From contig JAFRUE010000008.1 in the NCBI GenBank assembly GCA_017441925.1, positions 62,001 through 126,000 of the forward strand: a stretch of 64,000 nucleotides of DNA. The letters run 5' to 3'. Positions 35,374-46,000 of this stretch are shown one piece after another. The stretch is from Bacillota bacterium. GTDB lineage: Bacteria; Bacillota; Clostridia; Lachnospirales; Bianqueaceae. A program made the position numbers and the translations under genes. The stretch's first letter is position 1. Every line of letters starts with the position of its first letter. Under the pieces are notes generated by a model. It was not told where the DNA came from. It made no database searches and saw nothing but the letters and a program-made list of their open reading frames with translations.

Positions 35374-35874
35374 ATGGCTTTAAAAGCGGCTGTAATTATG
35401 GGTTCTGACAGCGACTGGCCGGTTGTGAAGAAGACCGTGGCCCAGTTAAAAGCATTTGGAATTGAAACGGAAACACATGTGATGAGTGCACACCGAACAC
35501 CGCAGGAAGCCTGTGCATTCTCTGAGAACGCTGAGAAGAACGGCTTCGGTGTCATTATCGCGGCAGCCGGGATGGCTGCTCACCTGGGAGGCGTACTGGC
35601 TGCCCATACGACTCTTCCCGTGATCGGGCTTCCGCTTAAGTCTGCGCAGCTCGACGGGCTTGACGCGCTGCTTTCGACCGTCATGATGCCGCCCGGAGTT
35701 CCGGTCGCGACTGTAGGCGTCGACGCGGCTGTAAACGCAGGCGTACTGGCTGCTCAGATCCTTGCTCTTACGGATCCTTCCGTCAAAGCGGCGCTTGCTG
35801 CCCGCAAGCAGGAGATGGCTGCATCCGTCCGGGAAAAGGACGCCAGGATCAGCCTGGAAGCATCGGAAATTTAA
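35374..35874 (+). CDS. purE: N5-carboxyaminoimidazole ribonucleotide mutase
   Basis: A 166-residue enzyme starting at ATG 35374 (GGGGAGGA upstream; the open frame extends further without a start signal). It has the class I PurE motifs MGSDSDWPVVKK near the N-terminus, SAHRTPQ (catalytic His) and AAAGMAAHLGGVLAAHTTLPVIG. It converts N5-CAIR to CAIR in purine synthesis. No purK or other pur gene is adjacent; instead it precedes an aspartokinase gene by 24 bp. Confidence 0.95.
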   Translation: MALKAAVIMGSDSDWPVVKKTVAQLKAFGIETETHVMSAHRTPQEACAFSENAEKNGFGVIIAAAGMAAHLGGVLAAHTTLPVIGLPLKSAQLDGLDALLSTVMMPPGVPVATVGVDAAVNAGVLAAQILALTDPSVKAALAARKQEMAASVREKDARISLEASEI

Positions 35875-35898
35875 AGACAACGGAGTTAAAGTGCAGAG

Positions 35899-37209
35899 AT
35901 GAAGAAGGTCGTAAAATTCGGCGGCAGCTCTCTGGCCGATGCCGGTCAGTTCCGCAAAGTCGCCGCTATCATTATGTCAGATCCGTCCCGTGTATATGTC
36001 GTTCCGTCCGCTCCCGGCAAGCGTTTTAAGGGAGATACCAAGGTGACGGACCTTCTGATCCGCTGTCATGAGACCGCGCAGAAGGGCGGAGACTGGGAAT
36101 CTGTACTTGAGGAAGTCAAGGACCGCTATTGTGCGATCCGCGGCGAACTTGGCCTGCGCAGCCCTCTGGAAGAGGAGTTCGCGCTGATCGCCGAGCATCT
36201 GCGCCTCGGCACGACGATCGATTATGTCGCAAGCCGCGGCGAGTACCTGAACGGTATTCTGCTGGCGGAATTTCTTGAATATGAATTCATTGACGCCGCG
36301 AAGCTGATCTGGTTCGATGCCGACGGCAGATATGACGCGGATAAGACCAGACAGGAATTTGAGCGTGTCCTGAACGGACGTGAGCACGTCGTGATCCCGG
36401 GTTTCTACGGAGCACGTCCCGACGGGAGCGTAAAGACGTTCTCACGCGGCGGATCCGACATCACCGGAGCGATCGTATCGCAGGCCGTCAATGCGGATAT
36501 GTATGAGAACTGGACGGATGTGTCCGGTTTCCTGACCTGCGATCCGGGCATAGTAGCCAATCCGCATCCGATCCGTACGATCACGTACCGCGAGTTGCGG
36601 GAACTGTCCTACATGGGCGCGACCGTACTACACGCGGAGTCGATTTTCCCGGTAAAGGAAGCCGGAATCCCGATCAATATCCGGAATACCAATGATCCGG
36701 AAGCTCCGGGAACGATGATCGTCGCGCACGCCGGACAGGATCCGGACGGTGACGTTATTACGGGCATCGCGGGCCGTAAGGGCTATGTCGTCATCCGTAT
36801 CGAGAAGGACATGATGAATGAGGAAGTCGGTTTTGCCTGCCGGGTACTGGACGTCCTGCGCAGCTTTGACATCAGCTTTGAGCATCTGCCGTCCGGTATC
36901 GATACAATGTGCGCCGTTATTTCCGAGAAGGAAGTCGAAGGACGCGAGAGCGATATCCTGAACGCGGTTTCACGCGCGGTCAATCCGGATTTCATCTGCA
37001 TGGACCGCGGGCTGGCGCTGATCGCCGTTGTCGGACGCGGCATGCGTAACATGACCGGTACGGCCTCGAGAGTTTTCTCCGCGGTTGCGGATGCCGGCGT
37101 CAACATCAGTATGATCGATCAGGGCTCCAGCGAGATGAACATTATCATGGGTATCCGCGAAGAGGATTTCGACAAGACGATCCAGAATATCTACAAAGCG
37201 TTTTATTAA
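35899..37209 (+). CDS. lysC: Aspartate kinase
   Basis: A 436-residue monofunctional aspartokinase, first step of the lysine/threonine/methionine and diaminopimelate pathway. It has the N-terminal KFGGSSLAD, the long kinase insert typical of class I clostridial enzymes, TFSRGGSDITGAI (aspartate and ATP site), and two C-terminal ACT domains (about 285-360 and 365-436: LDVLRSFDISFEHLPSGIDT, VFSAVADAGVNISMIDQGSS) that usually bind lysine or threonine. It probably shares the purE transcript and ends at a clear terminator. Confidence 0.95.
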   Translation: MKKVVKFGGSSLADAGQFRKVAAIIMSDPSRVYVVPSAPGKRFKGDTKVTDLLIRCHETAQKGGDWESVLEEVKDRYCAIRGELGLRSPLEEEFALIAEHLRLGTTIDYVASRGEYLNGILLAEFLEYEFIDAAKLIWFDADGRYDADKTRQEFERVLNGREHVVIPGFYGARPDGSVKTFSRGGSDITGAIVSQAVNADMYENWTDVSGFLTCDPGIVANPHPIRTITYRELRELSYMGATVLHAESIFPVKEAGIPINIRNTNDPEAPGTMIVAHAGQDPDGDVITGIAGRKGYVVIRIEKDMMNEEVGFACRVLDVLRSFDISFEHLPSGIDTMCAVISEKEVEGRESDILNAVSRAVNPDFICMDRGLALIAVVGRGMRNMTGTASRVFSAVADAGVNISMIDQGSSEMNIIMGIREEDFDKTIQNIYKAFY

Positions 37210-37232
37210 GACCATACAGCTGAACCGGAACG

Positions 37233-37272
37233 GCTGTGCGGAAGCGGGAAGCTTCTGCACAGCTGTTTTTTT
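37233..37272 (+). terminator. Terminator of purE-lysC
   Basis: GCTGTGCGGAAGC (37233-37245) pairs with GCTTCTGCACAGC (37251-37263) with one G-T wobble; seven T residues follow at 37266-37272. Confidence 0.9.
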
Positions 37273-37339
37273 GTGTCTGCAGCAAGGGAAAAAGGTTAAC
37301 GCATGTCATAACAGTAAACACTAAAAAGTTTATATATGG

Positions 37340-37400
37340 CCGCCAAAAGTCTTGCTTTTGGCGGAACTTAGTGATATAATTCATGATATTCTGGTATAAT
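37340..37400 (+). promoter_or_regulatory. Hairpin and promoter region of the GH5/glycosyltransferase operon
   Basis: A perfect 10-bp inverted repeat (CCGCCAAAAG at 37340-37349 with CTTTTGGCGG at 37355-37364) overlaps a possible -35 (TTGCTT, 37352-37357); TATAAT boxes follow at 37375-37380 (17-bp spacing) and 37395-37400. The dyad could be an operator over the promoter or a second terminator; the sequence alone does not decide. Confidence 0.5.
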
Positions 37401-37441
37401 ACTATGCTTCTGAGGGGAGGACAGCCGGAAGGCTATTGCAA

Positions 37442-38455
37442 ATGTCCTGTTATAACGTTGATTTTCTGGGACATAAAAGTTTACATAAAATGGCGAAACC
37501 GATACAGATCCGCTGCCTCCTTGTCCTGATGACAGTCTTTTTTATCCTTGCGGGATGCAAGAGTACAGACACGAGAGATCCGGGAGCACTCACCGTCAGA
37601 GACGGCAGACTTACGGATCTTGCAGGCAATCCGGTCCAGCTGCGCGGGATGAGTACGCACGGTATCGCGTGGTTCCCGCAGTTTGCCGGGACGGAAGCAT
37701 TTTCATTTGTGAAAAAAAGCGGAGGCAACACTGTCCGGATTGCGATGTACACCGATACCGAGAACGGATATCTGGCGGATCCGGAGCGCAACAGTCAGCT
37801 TGTACGGCAGGCGGTGTCAGAGGCACTTGAACTCGGGCTGTACGTGATCATCGACTGGCACATCCTGTCGGACGGGAATCCGATGGACCATGTGACAGAG
37901 GCTGCTGATTTCTTCCGCAAGACCGCGGGTGAGTACAGGCGGGAACCTCATGTGCTGTACGAGATCGCGAATGAACCGAACGGAGTCGGCTGGGACGTCA
38001 TTACTGAATATGCGGATAAGATCATTCCTGTTATCCGTAAAGAAAATCCGGCGGCCGTCGTGATCGTCGGAACGCCGGAGTATTCCTCCGTGCTTGACAA
38101 TGCCATGCGGAAGCCGCTGCCGTATGAGAATATCCTGTACGCGTACCATTTCTATACAGGGGAGAAAATCTCTTACCGCGAACTGAACAAGGCTGTTGAA
38201 GAACATTTTCCCGTTATGGTTTCCGAGTGGGGGATCGGTCTTGACCGGGACGGAACTCCTGCGATCGAGGCAGGCCGCAGTTTTGCTTCATACCTGAACG
38301 GACAGGAGCTCAGCTGGTGCGCCTGGTCGTTCTGCAACAAAGATGAGTCTTATTCCCTCCTGCGGCCTGATTGTGATAAGACGGAAAGCTTTACGGCTGA
38401 TGACCTGTCGGAAGTCGGCCGGGTCTACGCTGAGGCCATGAGAGGAGAGCCATGA
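37442..38455 (+). CDS. GH5 cellulase-like lipoprotein
   Basis: About 337 residues if started at ATG 37442 (GGAAGG 9 bp upstream); ATG 37490 (MAKPIQIR...) gives a more classical lipoprotein signal but lacks a binding site. The signal ends in lipobox LAGC. The GH5 barrel is clear: VQLRGMSTHGIAWF, YVIIDWHILSDGNP, YEIANEPNG with the acid/base Glu, and PVMVSEWGIG with the nucleophile Glu. It should cut beta-1,4-glucans at the cell surface. Its end overlaps the glycosyltransferase gene (ATGA). Cellulose-synthesis operons commonly include such an endoglucanase (BcsZ or CcsZ role), so it probably trims the polymer made by its neighbour. Confidence 0.88.
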   Translation: MSCYNVDFLGHKSLHKMAKPIQIRCLLVLMTVFFILAGCKSTDTRDPGALTVRDGRLTDLAGNPVQLRGMSTHGIAWFPQFAGTEAFSFVKKSGGNTVRIAMYTDTENGYLADPERNSQLVRQAVSEALELGLYVIIDWHILSDGNPMDHVTEAADFFRKTAGEYRREPHVLYEIANEPNGVGWDVITEYADKIIPVIRKENPAAVVIVGTPEYSSVLDNAMRKPLPYENILYAYHFYTGEKISYRELNKAVEEHFPVMVSEWGIGLDRDGTPAIEAGRSFASYLNGQELSWCAWSFCNKDESYSLLRPDCDKTESFTADDLSEVGRVYAEAMRGEP

Positions 38456-40023
38456 ACAACACTGCTAAGAAGATCTTCGCCGCCGTGCTGACGCTCAGTA
38501 CTCTGGTCTATCTAGGATGGAGAGTGGTCTATACCATTCCCTACGATCACAACGCGGTATCTGTTGTCTTTGCCTGGATACTGCTCCTGACCGAGGTCCT
38601 CGGAGCGGTGGAGCTTATCTGTTTCTTTTGGTTCTATCTGGCAGAAGACAGACATCCGGTGCAAAATAAAGCCGGTGCGAGTCTGCCGGCGGTCGATGTC
38701 ATGGTCACGACTTACGGAGAGCCGGCCGCGCTGCTCGAGAGAACACTCCGTGCATGCCTGGACATGCGGTATGAAGGAACTTTCCGCGTCTGGCTGCTGG
38801 ATGATGCTTCACGACCCGAGATGAAGGAGCTTGCCGAGCGGCTGCAGGTCGGATATCTTTTCCGGCACAAACATGAGAATGCCAAGGCCGGCAATCTGAA
38901 TTCAGCCCTGCGGAAGACCAAAGCTCCACTGATCGCTGTCTTTGACGCGGATATGGCGCCGCGTCCGGAATTCCTTGAGAAGACTGTACCGCTCATGACG
39001 GACGGGATAGCATATGTACAGACACCGCAGAGCTTCAAGAACAGGGATCTGTTCCAGAAGGCGTACGGCGGTGCCGGCATCCCGAATGAACAGGACTTTT
39101 TCTACCGCAGTATCGAACCGGCCAGGAATGCCGTGAACGCGGTGGTGCTTGCCGGTTCCAATATGCTGCTGTCCCGGAAGGCGCTGGAGATGGTCGGAGG
39201 ATTTGTGACAGATACGTTGACAGAGGACTTTGCGACCGGCATAGCATTACAGAAAAAAGGCTACAGAGGAGTCGCTCTGACCGAGACCCTCGCTGATGGA
39301 GAAACGCCTGAGAGCCTGGGAGCACTGATCCGCCAGCGAGTCCGCTGGGCTTCCGGATGCATACAGTCCGGCAGGAAAGAGCATATCCTGTTTGGAAAAG
39401 GACTGACCTTCCGGCAGAGAATGTCGTATCTGATGGCCGTCAGCTACTGGTATTTCCCGGTAAAAAGGCTGATCTACCTGCTTGCTCCGCTCTTGTATTC
39501 TTTCTTCGGAATTGCGGTCATGCGCTGCGATCTGCGGTCGGCCGCTATGTTCTGGCTGCCCATGTATCTGCTGTCAGCGGTCGGGATCCCGCTTTTTTCC
39601 GGACGCACACGCACCGTGGGGTGGAGCATGTTCTACGAGACCTGCCTTACACCTTTCCTGCTCATTCCGGTCGTCCGGGAATCCTTAGGGATCCGGCAGA
39701 AGGAATTCAAGGTGACCGACAAGTCCGGCAGCCGGGACTGGCGCTGGTGGATGACGATCCCGCATGCACTTGCCTGTCTGATCCTTGCCGCAGCTGTTGT
39801 CTGTTCCATACAGCTGAGCGTCCGGCAGCAGACTTTCCAGTATGTCATGCTCGTGCTTTGGAATCTGTATCACCTGTACCTCGCGTTTGCCGGGGAACTG
39901 TTTGTTCTAAACTGTAAAAAAAGCAATTCAGGACCAGTGGAAGAAGAGCTGCCGCACAGGCTTTCCAGAAGAGAGCTTGCGGCACTGAAGCTCCCGCGGC
40001 TTCTGGCTTCGCTTTTAAAATAA
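38452..40023 (+). CDS. Cellulose-synthase-like family 2 glycosyltransferase
   Basis: A 523-residue membrane enzyme. Two N-terminal helices (about 7-25 and 38-62) precede a GT-A domain with VMVTTYGEPAALLERTL, DDAS, FDADMAPRPEF (the DxD), TEDF and the processive QxxRW motif as RQRVRWASG. About five or six further helices follow (residues 320-490). This is the BcsA arrangement, but the C-terminal PilZ domain that binds cyclic di-GMP is absent, as is a BcsB partner. It probably polymerises UDP-glucose or a similar sugar into a beta-glucan and extrudes it. It overlaps the GH5 gene by 4 bp and precedes the giant adhesin by 29 bp. Confidence 0.88.
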   Translation: MNNTAKKIFAAVLTLSTLVYLGWRVVYTIPYDHNAVSVVFAWILLLTEVLGAVELICFFWFYLAEDRHPVQNKAGASLPAVDVMVTTYGEPAALLERTLRACLDMRYEGTFRVWLLDDASRPEMKELAERLQVGYLFRHKHENAKAGNLNSALRKTKAPLIAVFDADMAPRPEFLEKTVPLMTDGIAYVQTPQSFKNRDLFQKAYGGAGIPNEQDFFYRSIEPARNAVNAVVLAGSNMLLSRKALEMVGGFVTDTLTEDFATGIALQKKGYRGVALTETLADGETPESLGALIRQRVRWASGCIQSGRKEHILFGKGLTFRQRMSYLMAVSYWYFPVKRLIYLLAPLLYSFFGIAVMRCDLRSAAMFWLPMYLLSAVGIPLFSGRTRTVGWSMFYETCLTPFLLIPVVRESLGIRQKEFKVTDKSGSRDWRWWMTIPHALACLILAAAVVCSIQLSVRQQTFQYVMLVLWNLYHLYLAFAGELFVLNCKKSNSGPVEEELPHRLSRRELAALKLPRLLASLLK

Positions 40024-40052
40024 GCTAAAAATACGCTAAGGAGATTTAGGCT

Positions 40053-43000
40053 ATGAAACGAAATCTGAGGAAGTTTTCAAGTCTTGTTCTCGTGTTGATC
40101 ATGCTTCTTAGCACGGTCAAGCCCGTCTACGCAGAGGGTCCCGCTGATGGACAGAGCGTCCCGCCTGCAGAGATGAGCCAGACAGAGACAGATGAAAACA
40201 ACGAAGAGGCAGCCCCTGCTGAGTCGGTTAAGGAGACCCCGGCAGAAGAGGACAACGAGACTCCTGCCGAGGAGGTCAACGAGACTCCTGCCGAGGAGGT
40301 CAACGAGACTCCTGCTGAGGAGGTCAAAGAGACTCCTGCCGAAGAGGTCCAGGAGACCCCTGTCGAGGAAGTCCAGGAGACCCCTGTCGAGGAAGTCCAG
40401 GAGACCCCTGTCGAGGAGGTCAAGGAGACCCCTGCAGAGGAGGTAAAGGGAACTCCTACTGAGGAGGTCCAGGAGGCCCCTGCTGAGGAAGTCCAGGAGA
40501 CCCCTGCTGAGGAAGTTAAAGAGACTCCGGCTGAGGAAGTCAAGGAGACTCCTGCAGAGGAAGTAAAGGAAACTCCTGTCGAGGAGGTCCAGGAGACTCC
40601 TGTAGAGGAATCTGAGGAAACTCCTGCAGAGGAGCCTGAGGAAACTCCTGCAGAGGAGCCTGAAGAGACTCCTGCGAAGGATGATCAGCCTGCGCTTACC
40701 AAGAACATGTTGATGAAAGGCGCGCCTATTCTGAAGAACGCGGATCCTTCCGAAGAGCCTGTTTTTGATGACAGCACGAATCCGTTTACCTATACCCATG
40801 GAGATATGGTGCTTAGCTGTTCCAAATTGGGTGATGGAGAACTCAGCATATCGATTACGAAAGCTTCAGGAGATGTTGTGATTCCTGAGAAGATCGGAGA
40901 CTATACCGTTACGACGGTCTACTCTGTGCCTAAAGATGTTGCGGCCGGCATTACGAGCCTGACGCTGCCGGATACCGTAAGAACGATTCCCGGCAATCTG
41001 TTCGAGTTCCGGCAGTATAAGAACGAGAATCAGACGGAAAGATGGAATATAAAATCCAACTCTACCATCAGCTATTCCGTTCTGGATACCGATGCTCTGG
41101 AAGCGGCTGTTCCCGACTTTATTAAGAACAACTACGTTGACGGTGCCTATTACGCGGGAAAATGCCTTGTCCGTGTGGATCCTTCCTACAGTGGCAATTT
41201 CACCGTTAAGGACGGCACGATCTGCGTTCTGGCAGGTGCCTTTGCCGGTTGCAAAAACCTTGGCGCGGTAACGCTTCCCGATACCGTGGAGTATCTCGGC
41301 GTCGGCGCCTTCCAGGATTCCGGCCTGACTTCCATCAACCTGCCCAAGGGGTTGGACGCGCGCAGCGCACAGGTTCGGGACAGAATTGAGAGCGGCGAGA
41401 TCACTTACATCAATGATCTCACGATTGAAACGCTTACGTTCTATGGCTGCGAGAATCTGAAGACCGTCACGATCGACGCGGACAACATCTATTCCGTCGG
41501 ATTCATGGCGTTCTTCGGTTGCACGGCCCTGGAAGAATTCGATATGAGGAAGGTCAGCTTGGTCAATTCCCTTTCCTTCGCTCTGGCGTTTGCGGAAGGG
41601 TATGAGCTGGATCTTTCCGAAACAGAGGATCTCAGCTGGTTTAACAGCCAGGGAGGCGACTGGAGCAGCTGTGCCTGGGGACCGTTCCTGCAGTCCGGCC
41701 TTTCTTCCGTCAAGTTCGGCGAAGAGCATTTCGGCATTATTCCTTACGAATGCTTCTGCAGCTGCCCGAATCTGGAGACGGTGACGTTCACTCCCCATCA
41801 GATCGAGTGCTGCACCCGTTCGTTCTACAACTGCGGCAAGCTGACCGGCGATCTGTTCGCCGAGAACAGCGGAATGGTCAAGCTGGAGTATCTGGCTTTC
41901 GGCAAAACAGGACTGACCGAGATCACGATTCCCGAAACGATGCTGTATCTGTGCGGCGGAGTATTTACCGAATGCCCGAAGCTGAAAACGCTGAACTGGA
42001 AGTCTGAACTGTTCTTCGCTCCCCAAGAGAAAAAACCCGAGTACTCGCTTTATAACGGCAATTACAGTACCGGTCAGCTGTTTGCGATTCTGGACAATTC
42101 AACCGATGCCGCATTCGGCAAAAAGGGTCATTATGAGTCGCAGTACTCCTCATATGACTATCGTTCCATGGGTAATTTTGCGGAAGCCCTGGAATACGCT
42201 TCCAACATGGATTCTTACGAGGATAAAACGACCCTGGAGACGCTGAACATCTACGTCAGCGACGATGCGTTTGTCCGTTACAACAGCACCTTCTGGGAGA
42301 TGCAGCCCAACCTTGAGACCGTCAATATCCATGCGGTATGGAAGACCGTTCCTTACTGCGCGTTCCAGGCCTGCGCCTCTCTGAAGAACTTTAATATGGA
42401 TTATCCCGAACAGCTGGAGAACGTCTATGAGAACGCGTTTGCCATCTGCGGATTTGAAGAGCTCGTGCTTCCCGGAAACGTTTCATACGATAAAGGAGCG
42501 TTCTGTTTCAACCGCAACCTGAAGAAGGTTGTGATCGAGGAGGGCGTTACCGAGCTTCCGTTCCTTGCTTTTGAGCGCTGCGAGAAGCTGACGCAGGTTT
42601 CGATTCCAGAGTCGTTGGAAGCTTTCGGCGTAGCATCTTTCAAGGGCGCCGGAGATCATCTGACAATCTATGTTCCGACGAAAGTAGAAGTGATTGAAGA
42701 TGATGCTTTCACTTATGGAAACAGTTCAGCGGAACGGATCGCGCTTATTCTGATGGATGATCCGATTATTGAGACATATCATTTAGGAGTGTCCGGAGGT
42801 GAAAACAAAGCAACATTAGACAACCGATCCGTATATCGTATCTATACAAATCAGGGTTCTAATTTCATTTCATATGCATCCAGTTCTTCTAATCTGACAA
42901 GCGATATCCGCCAGGTGCCTGCCGACAAGGTTACAATTACCAGTACGGAGAAAAAAATCTATGTCGGCGAGACACCGGATAAGAGCAAAGTAACCGTTAC

Positions 43001-46000
43001 GCTGAACGGAACCGAGCTGACGGCAGAGCAGTTTGATCTGGAATATGACGAGACGGACAAGACTGTCGGAACCCACCACGTTAAGGTCATTCTGACCGGC
43101 GAGACTGCAGAGAACTATCTGCTGGGCAACGATATTTCGGCTGTCAATTTCTACAAAACAGCGAAGAGCGGTCCGGTTTATGACGTAGTCAGTGCTGACA
43201 ATCTCGGATATGATGTTGAGGTCGTGAAGGCTGTCTATACATTCACTGAAGGCGGCGGAAGCACATATACCAAGCATCAGGATACGGGAACGCTTGACTT
43301 TAAGGTAAACCGTGAAGAGGATGATGAACTGACCTTTGCACGCTTTACCCGTCTGCTCGTCGACGGCAAAGAGCTTGCTGCAGAGAACTATACGGTATCT
43401 GAAGGCAGTCTGAACGTCAGCTTGGCGGAAGATTATCTGGAGAACGCTGTCGTCGGCACACACACCCTCAAGGCAGAATTTACCGACGGCGAGGCAGAAA
43501 CCGAGTTCACGATCGACTCGATCCCGCCGAAAACGGTCGATACGGAAGATAACGTTGAGAAGGGCATCACGCTGAATCTGTTCGATTACCACATCGCTTC
43601 CGACTGGTGGCAGTACGGCGACCGCTGGGCTAACCAGGGCGGACAGTGGTCATACGGCGGCATCAACGATGCTTCTAATCTGAAGTTCTACGGCCACGGC
43701 GGTGATGAAGTGCTCTCCGGCAACAGTAATATGTATACCGGCGCTCCGATCGCCCGTCAGGGTATCGTACAGCCGCTGCTCGGTGAGAACGGATATCCGG
43801 TGATGACCGAGTTCGGTCAGCAGAATCTGGAGCTTCTGTTTGCACCAGAGACGGTCGAAGGACAGAAGACCGTCTATAAGAACGTAAATCATTTCTTCCA
43901 GCTGGATAAGCAGGGCAACTATTATTACAACAGCGATCAGAATTACGCTTATTATGATCCTGAACAGGGCGACGAAGGGGATTATAAGGTCTATGACGGC
44001 ACTTATGTTGTCAATATGACCAACCCAGAGAATGAAGCGACGTCCGAGAAGGTCAACGTCGGTTATTTCCCGTTTGACGACTGGAACGAAGCGAAACAGA
44101 ACGTGGCTCCTTCCGATGATCTGGCAGCACAGGGCATCGAGGGTTATAACCACCAGCACGGTCTGACCATGAGCTGCAATTTCTTCATTCCGGAAGAAGG
44201 TACGCTCGATGGAGAAGATCTGGTCTTCAGTTTCAGCGGCGATGATGACGTCTGGGTATTCGTGGACGGCGTACTGGTTCTCGATATCGGCGGTCTGCAT
44301 CGTCCGCTCGGCGGATCCATCAACTTCAGCACCGGTGAAGTACTGGTTGACGACGCGGTAGTCCTTGCGCCTTACAATGGCGAAGTGCCGACACCGGAGA
44401 CCAATGGAACCTACAATACGCTGAACGACATTTTCGCAAAGGCCGGCAAGACCTTTGAGACCGGCAATGTAAAGCACACACTGAACTTCTTCTATATGGA
44501 GCGCGGCGGCTGCTATTCCAACCTGTCCCTGATGACCAATATCTGGAAGGTTACAGGCGACGAAGAGTACACGCAGATCCATGTAACCAAGAAATGGGAA
44601 GATGAAGAAGACCATTCCGGAGATACCGTTACCGTACAGCTTCTGGCTGACGGCGAAGACGTGGAAGGACGTACTGAAGAAATCTCTGCGGAAAACGACT
44701 GGACCGCGGCTTTCACCCGCCTGCCCAAGTATAAGACGGATGATGACGGCAATCAGACAGAAATCGTTTATTCCGTACGTGAAAAGCACGTCGATGATTA
44801 CTTCACCACCTATAAAGCCGGCGGAAAGCTGCTTGTTTCCAAGAACTACTGGGTACAGGTAGATCCGTCCGAACTCAAAGACGGTGAGATCTATGTAATC
44901 ACATCCAACTACTGGATCGACGATACGTATGATGATATTCTGTACCGTGCTGCCGGCAATAATCTCGGGTATATCAAGGCGAATATCCGCGAACAGGAAG
45001 TAACGGATACGGAAGGCAATAAGTATGACACCATTCTGGCCGGTTCGATTCAGTCCAGCTCACAGTGGACGGCACAGCAGGTCAAGCCTGAACAGACTGA
45101 GCCTGCAGAGGGCGGAGAAACCGGTGACGGCGGAGAAACCACAGAACCTGCAGAGGCCGAAGTCCGCTGGATCCTTTCCAATAACGGCAAGGCTTTGACA
45201 CTGGTAGGACATAATGAGTGGTGGTGGCATAATTATTCCTTCACCCTGACCGACCAGACTGGTTGGAACGGTGCTGAAAACAACAATTATAATAACGAGC
45301 TGTCCATCACTCCTGATGCGGACGACAAAACCGCGACCATTCATGCCTTTGAACTCTGGGGCGACTATTCGGGCAATCTGGTTCCGGATCCGGAGCAGTA
45401 CATGCTGCTGAACGGCGACAAGACTATCGGAGCTACCAACAATCCGGACTGGGCCGGACATTACCGCTTCTTCAAGCAGGTGACGGAAGAGACCGAGATC
45501 CCGCTTGAGAAGGACTGGACTGTCGTGAACAGCCCGGCAGGCGACCTGACCGTTAAGAAGGTCGTAACCGGTCCCAAGGTTGCGGATCACGAGTTCACTT
45601 TCACCGTTGAGCTGAGCGATAATACGCTGAACGGGACCTTCGGCGATATGGAATTCACCGCCGGCAAGGCAACGTTCAAGCTGAAGGACGGGGAGAGCAA
45701 GACGGCTCAGGATCTGCCGGCTGACATCACTTACACCGTCAGCGAGACACCTCGCATCGGTTATACAACGACATCTGAAGGCGCATCCGGAACGATCGTC
45801 GCGAAGGAAGAGCAGGAAGCTGTATTTACCAACGCTGTAGATGTGGTAGAGGTTCCTGTCGAGAAGATCTGGAACGACGCGGACGATCAGGATGGCGTAC
45901 GTCCGGACTCCATTGAACTGACGCTGTACGCCAACGATGCGGAGAAGGATATGGCGACCGTTGAGCCGGATGAAAAAGGCAGCTGGAATTATACATTTGA

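Noticed and set aside
40233-40688. Regular repeats that might suggest a CRISPR array
   Set aside because: The units are contiguous 24-bp in-frame codons without spacers and encode an octapeptide inside a long gene; no cas genes are present.
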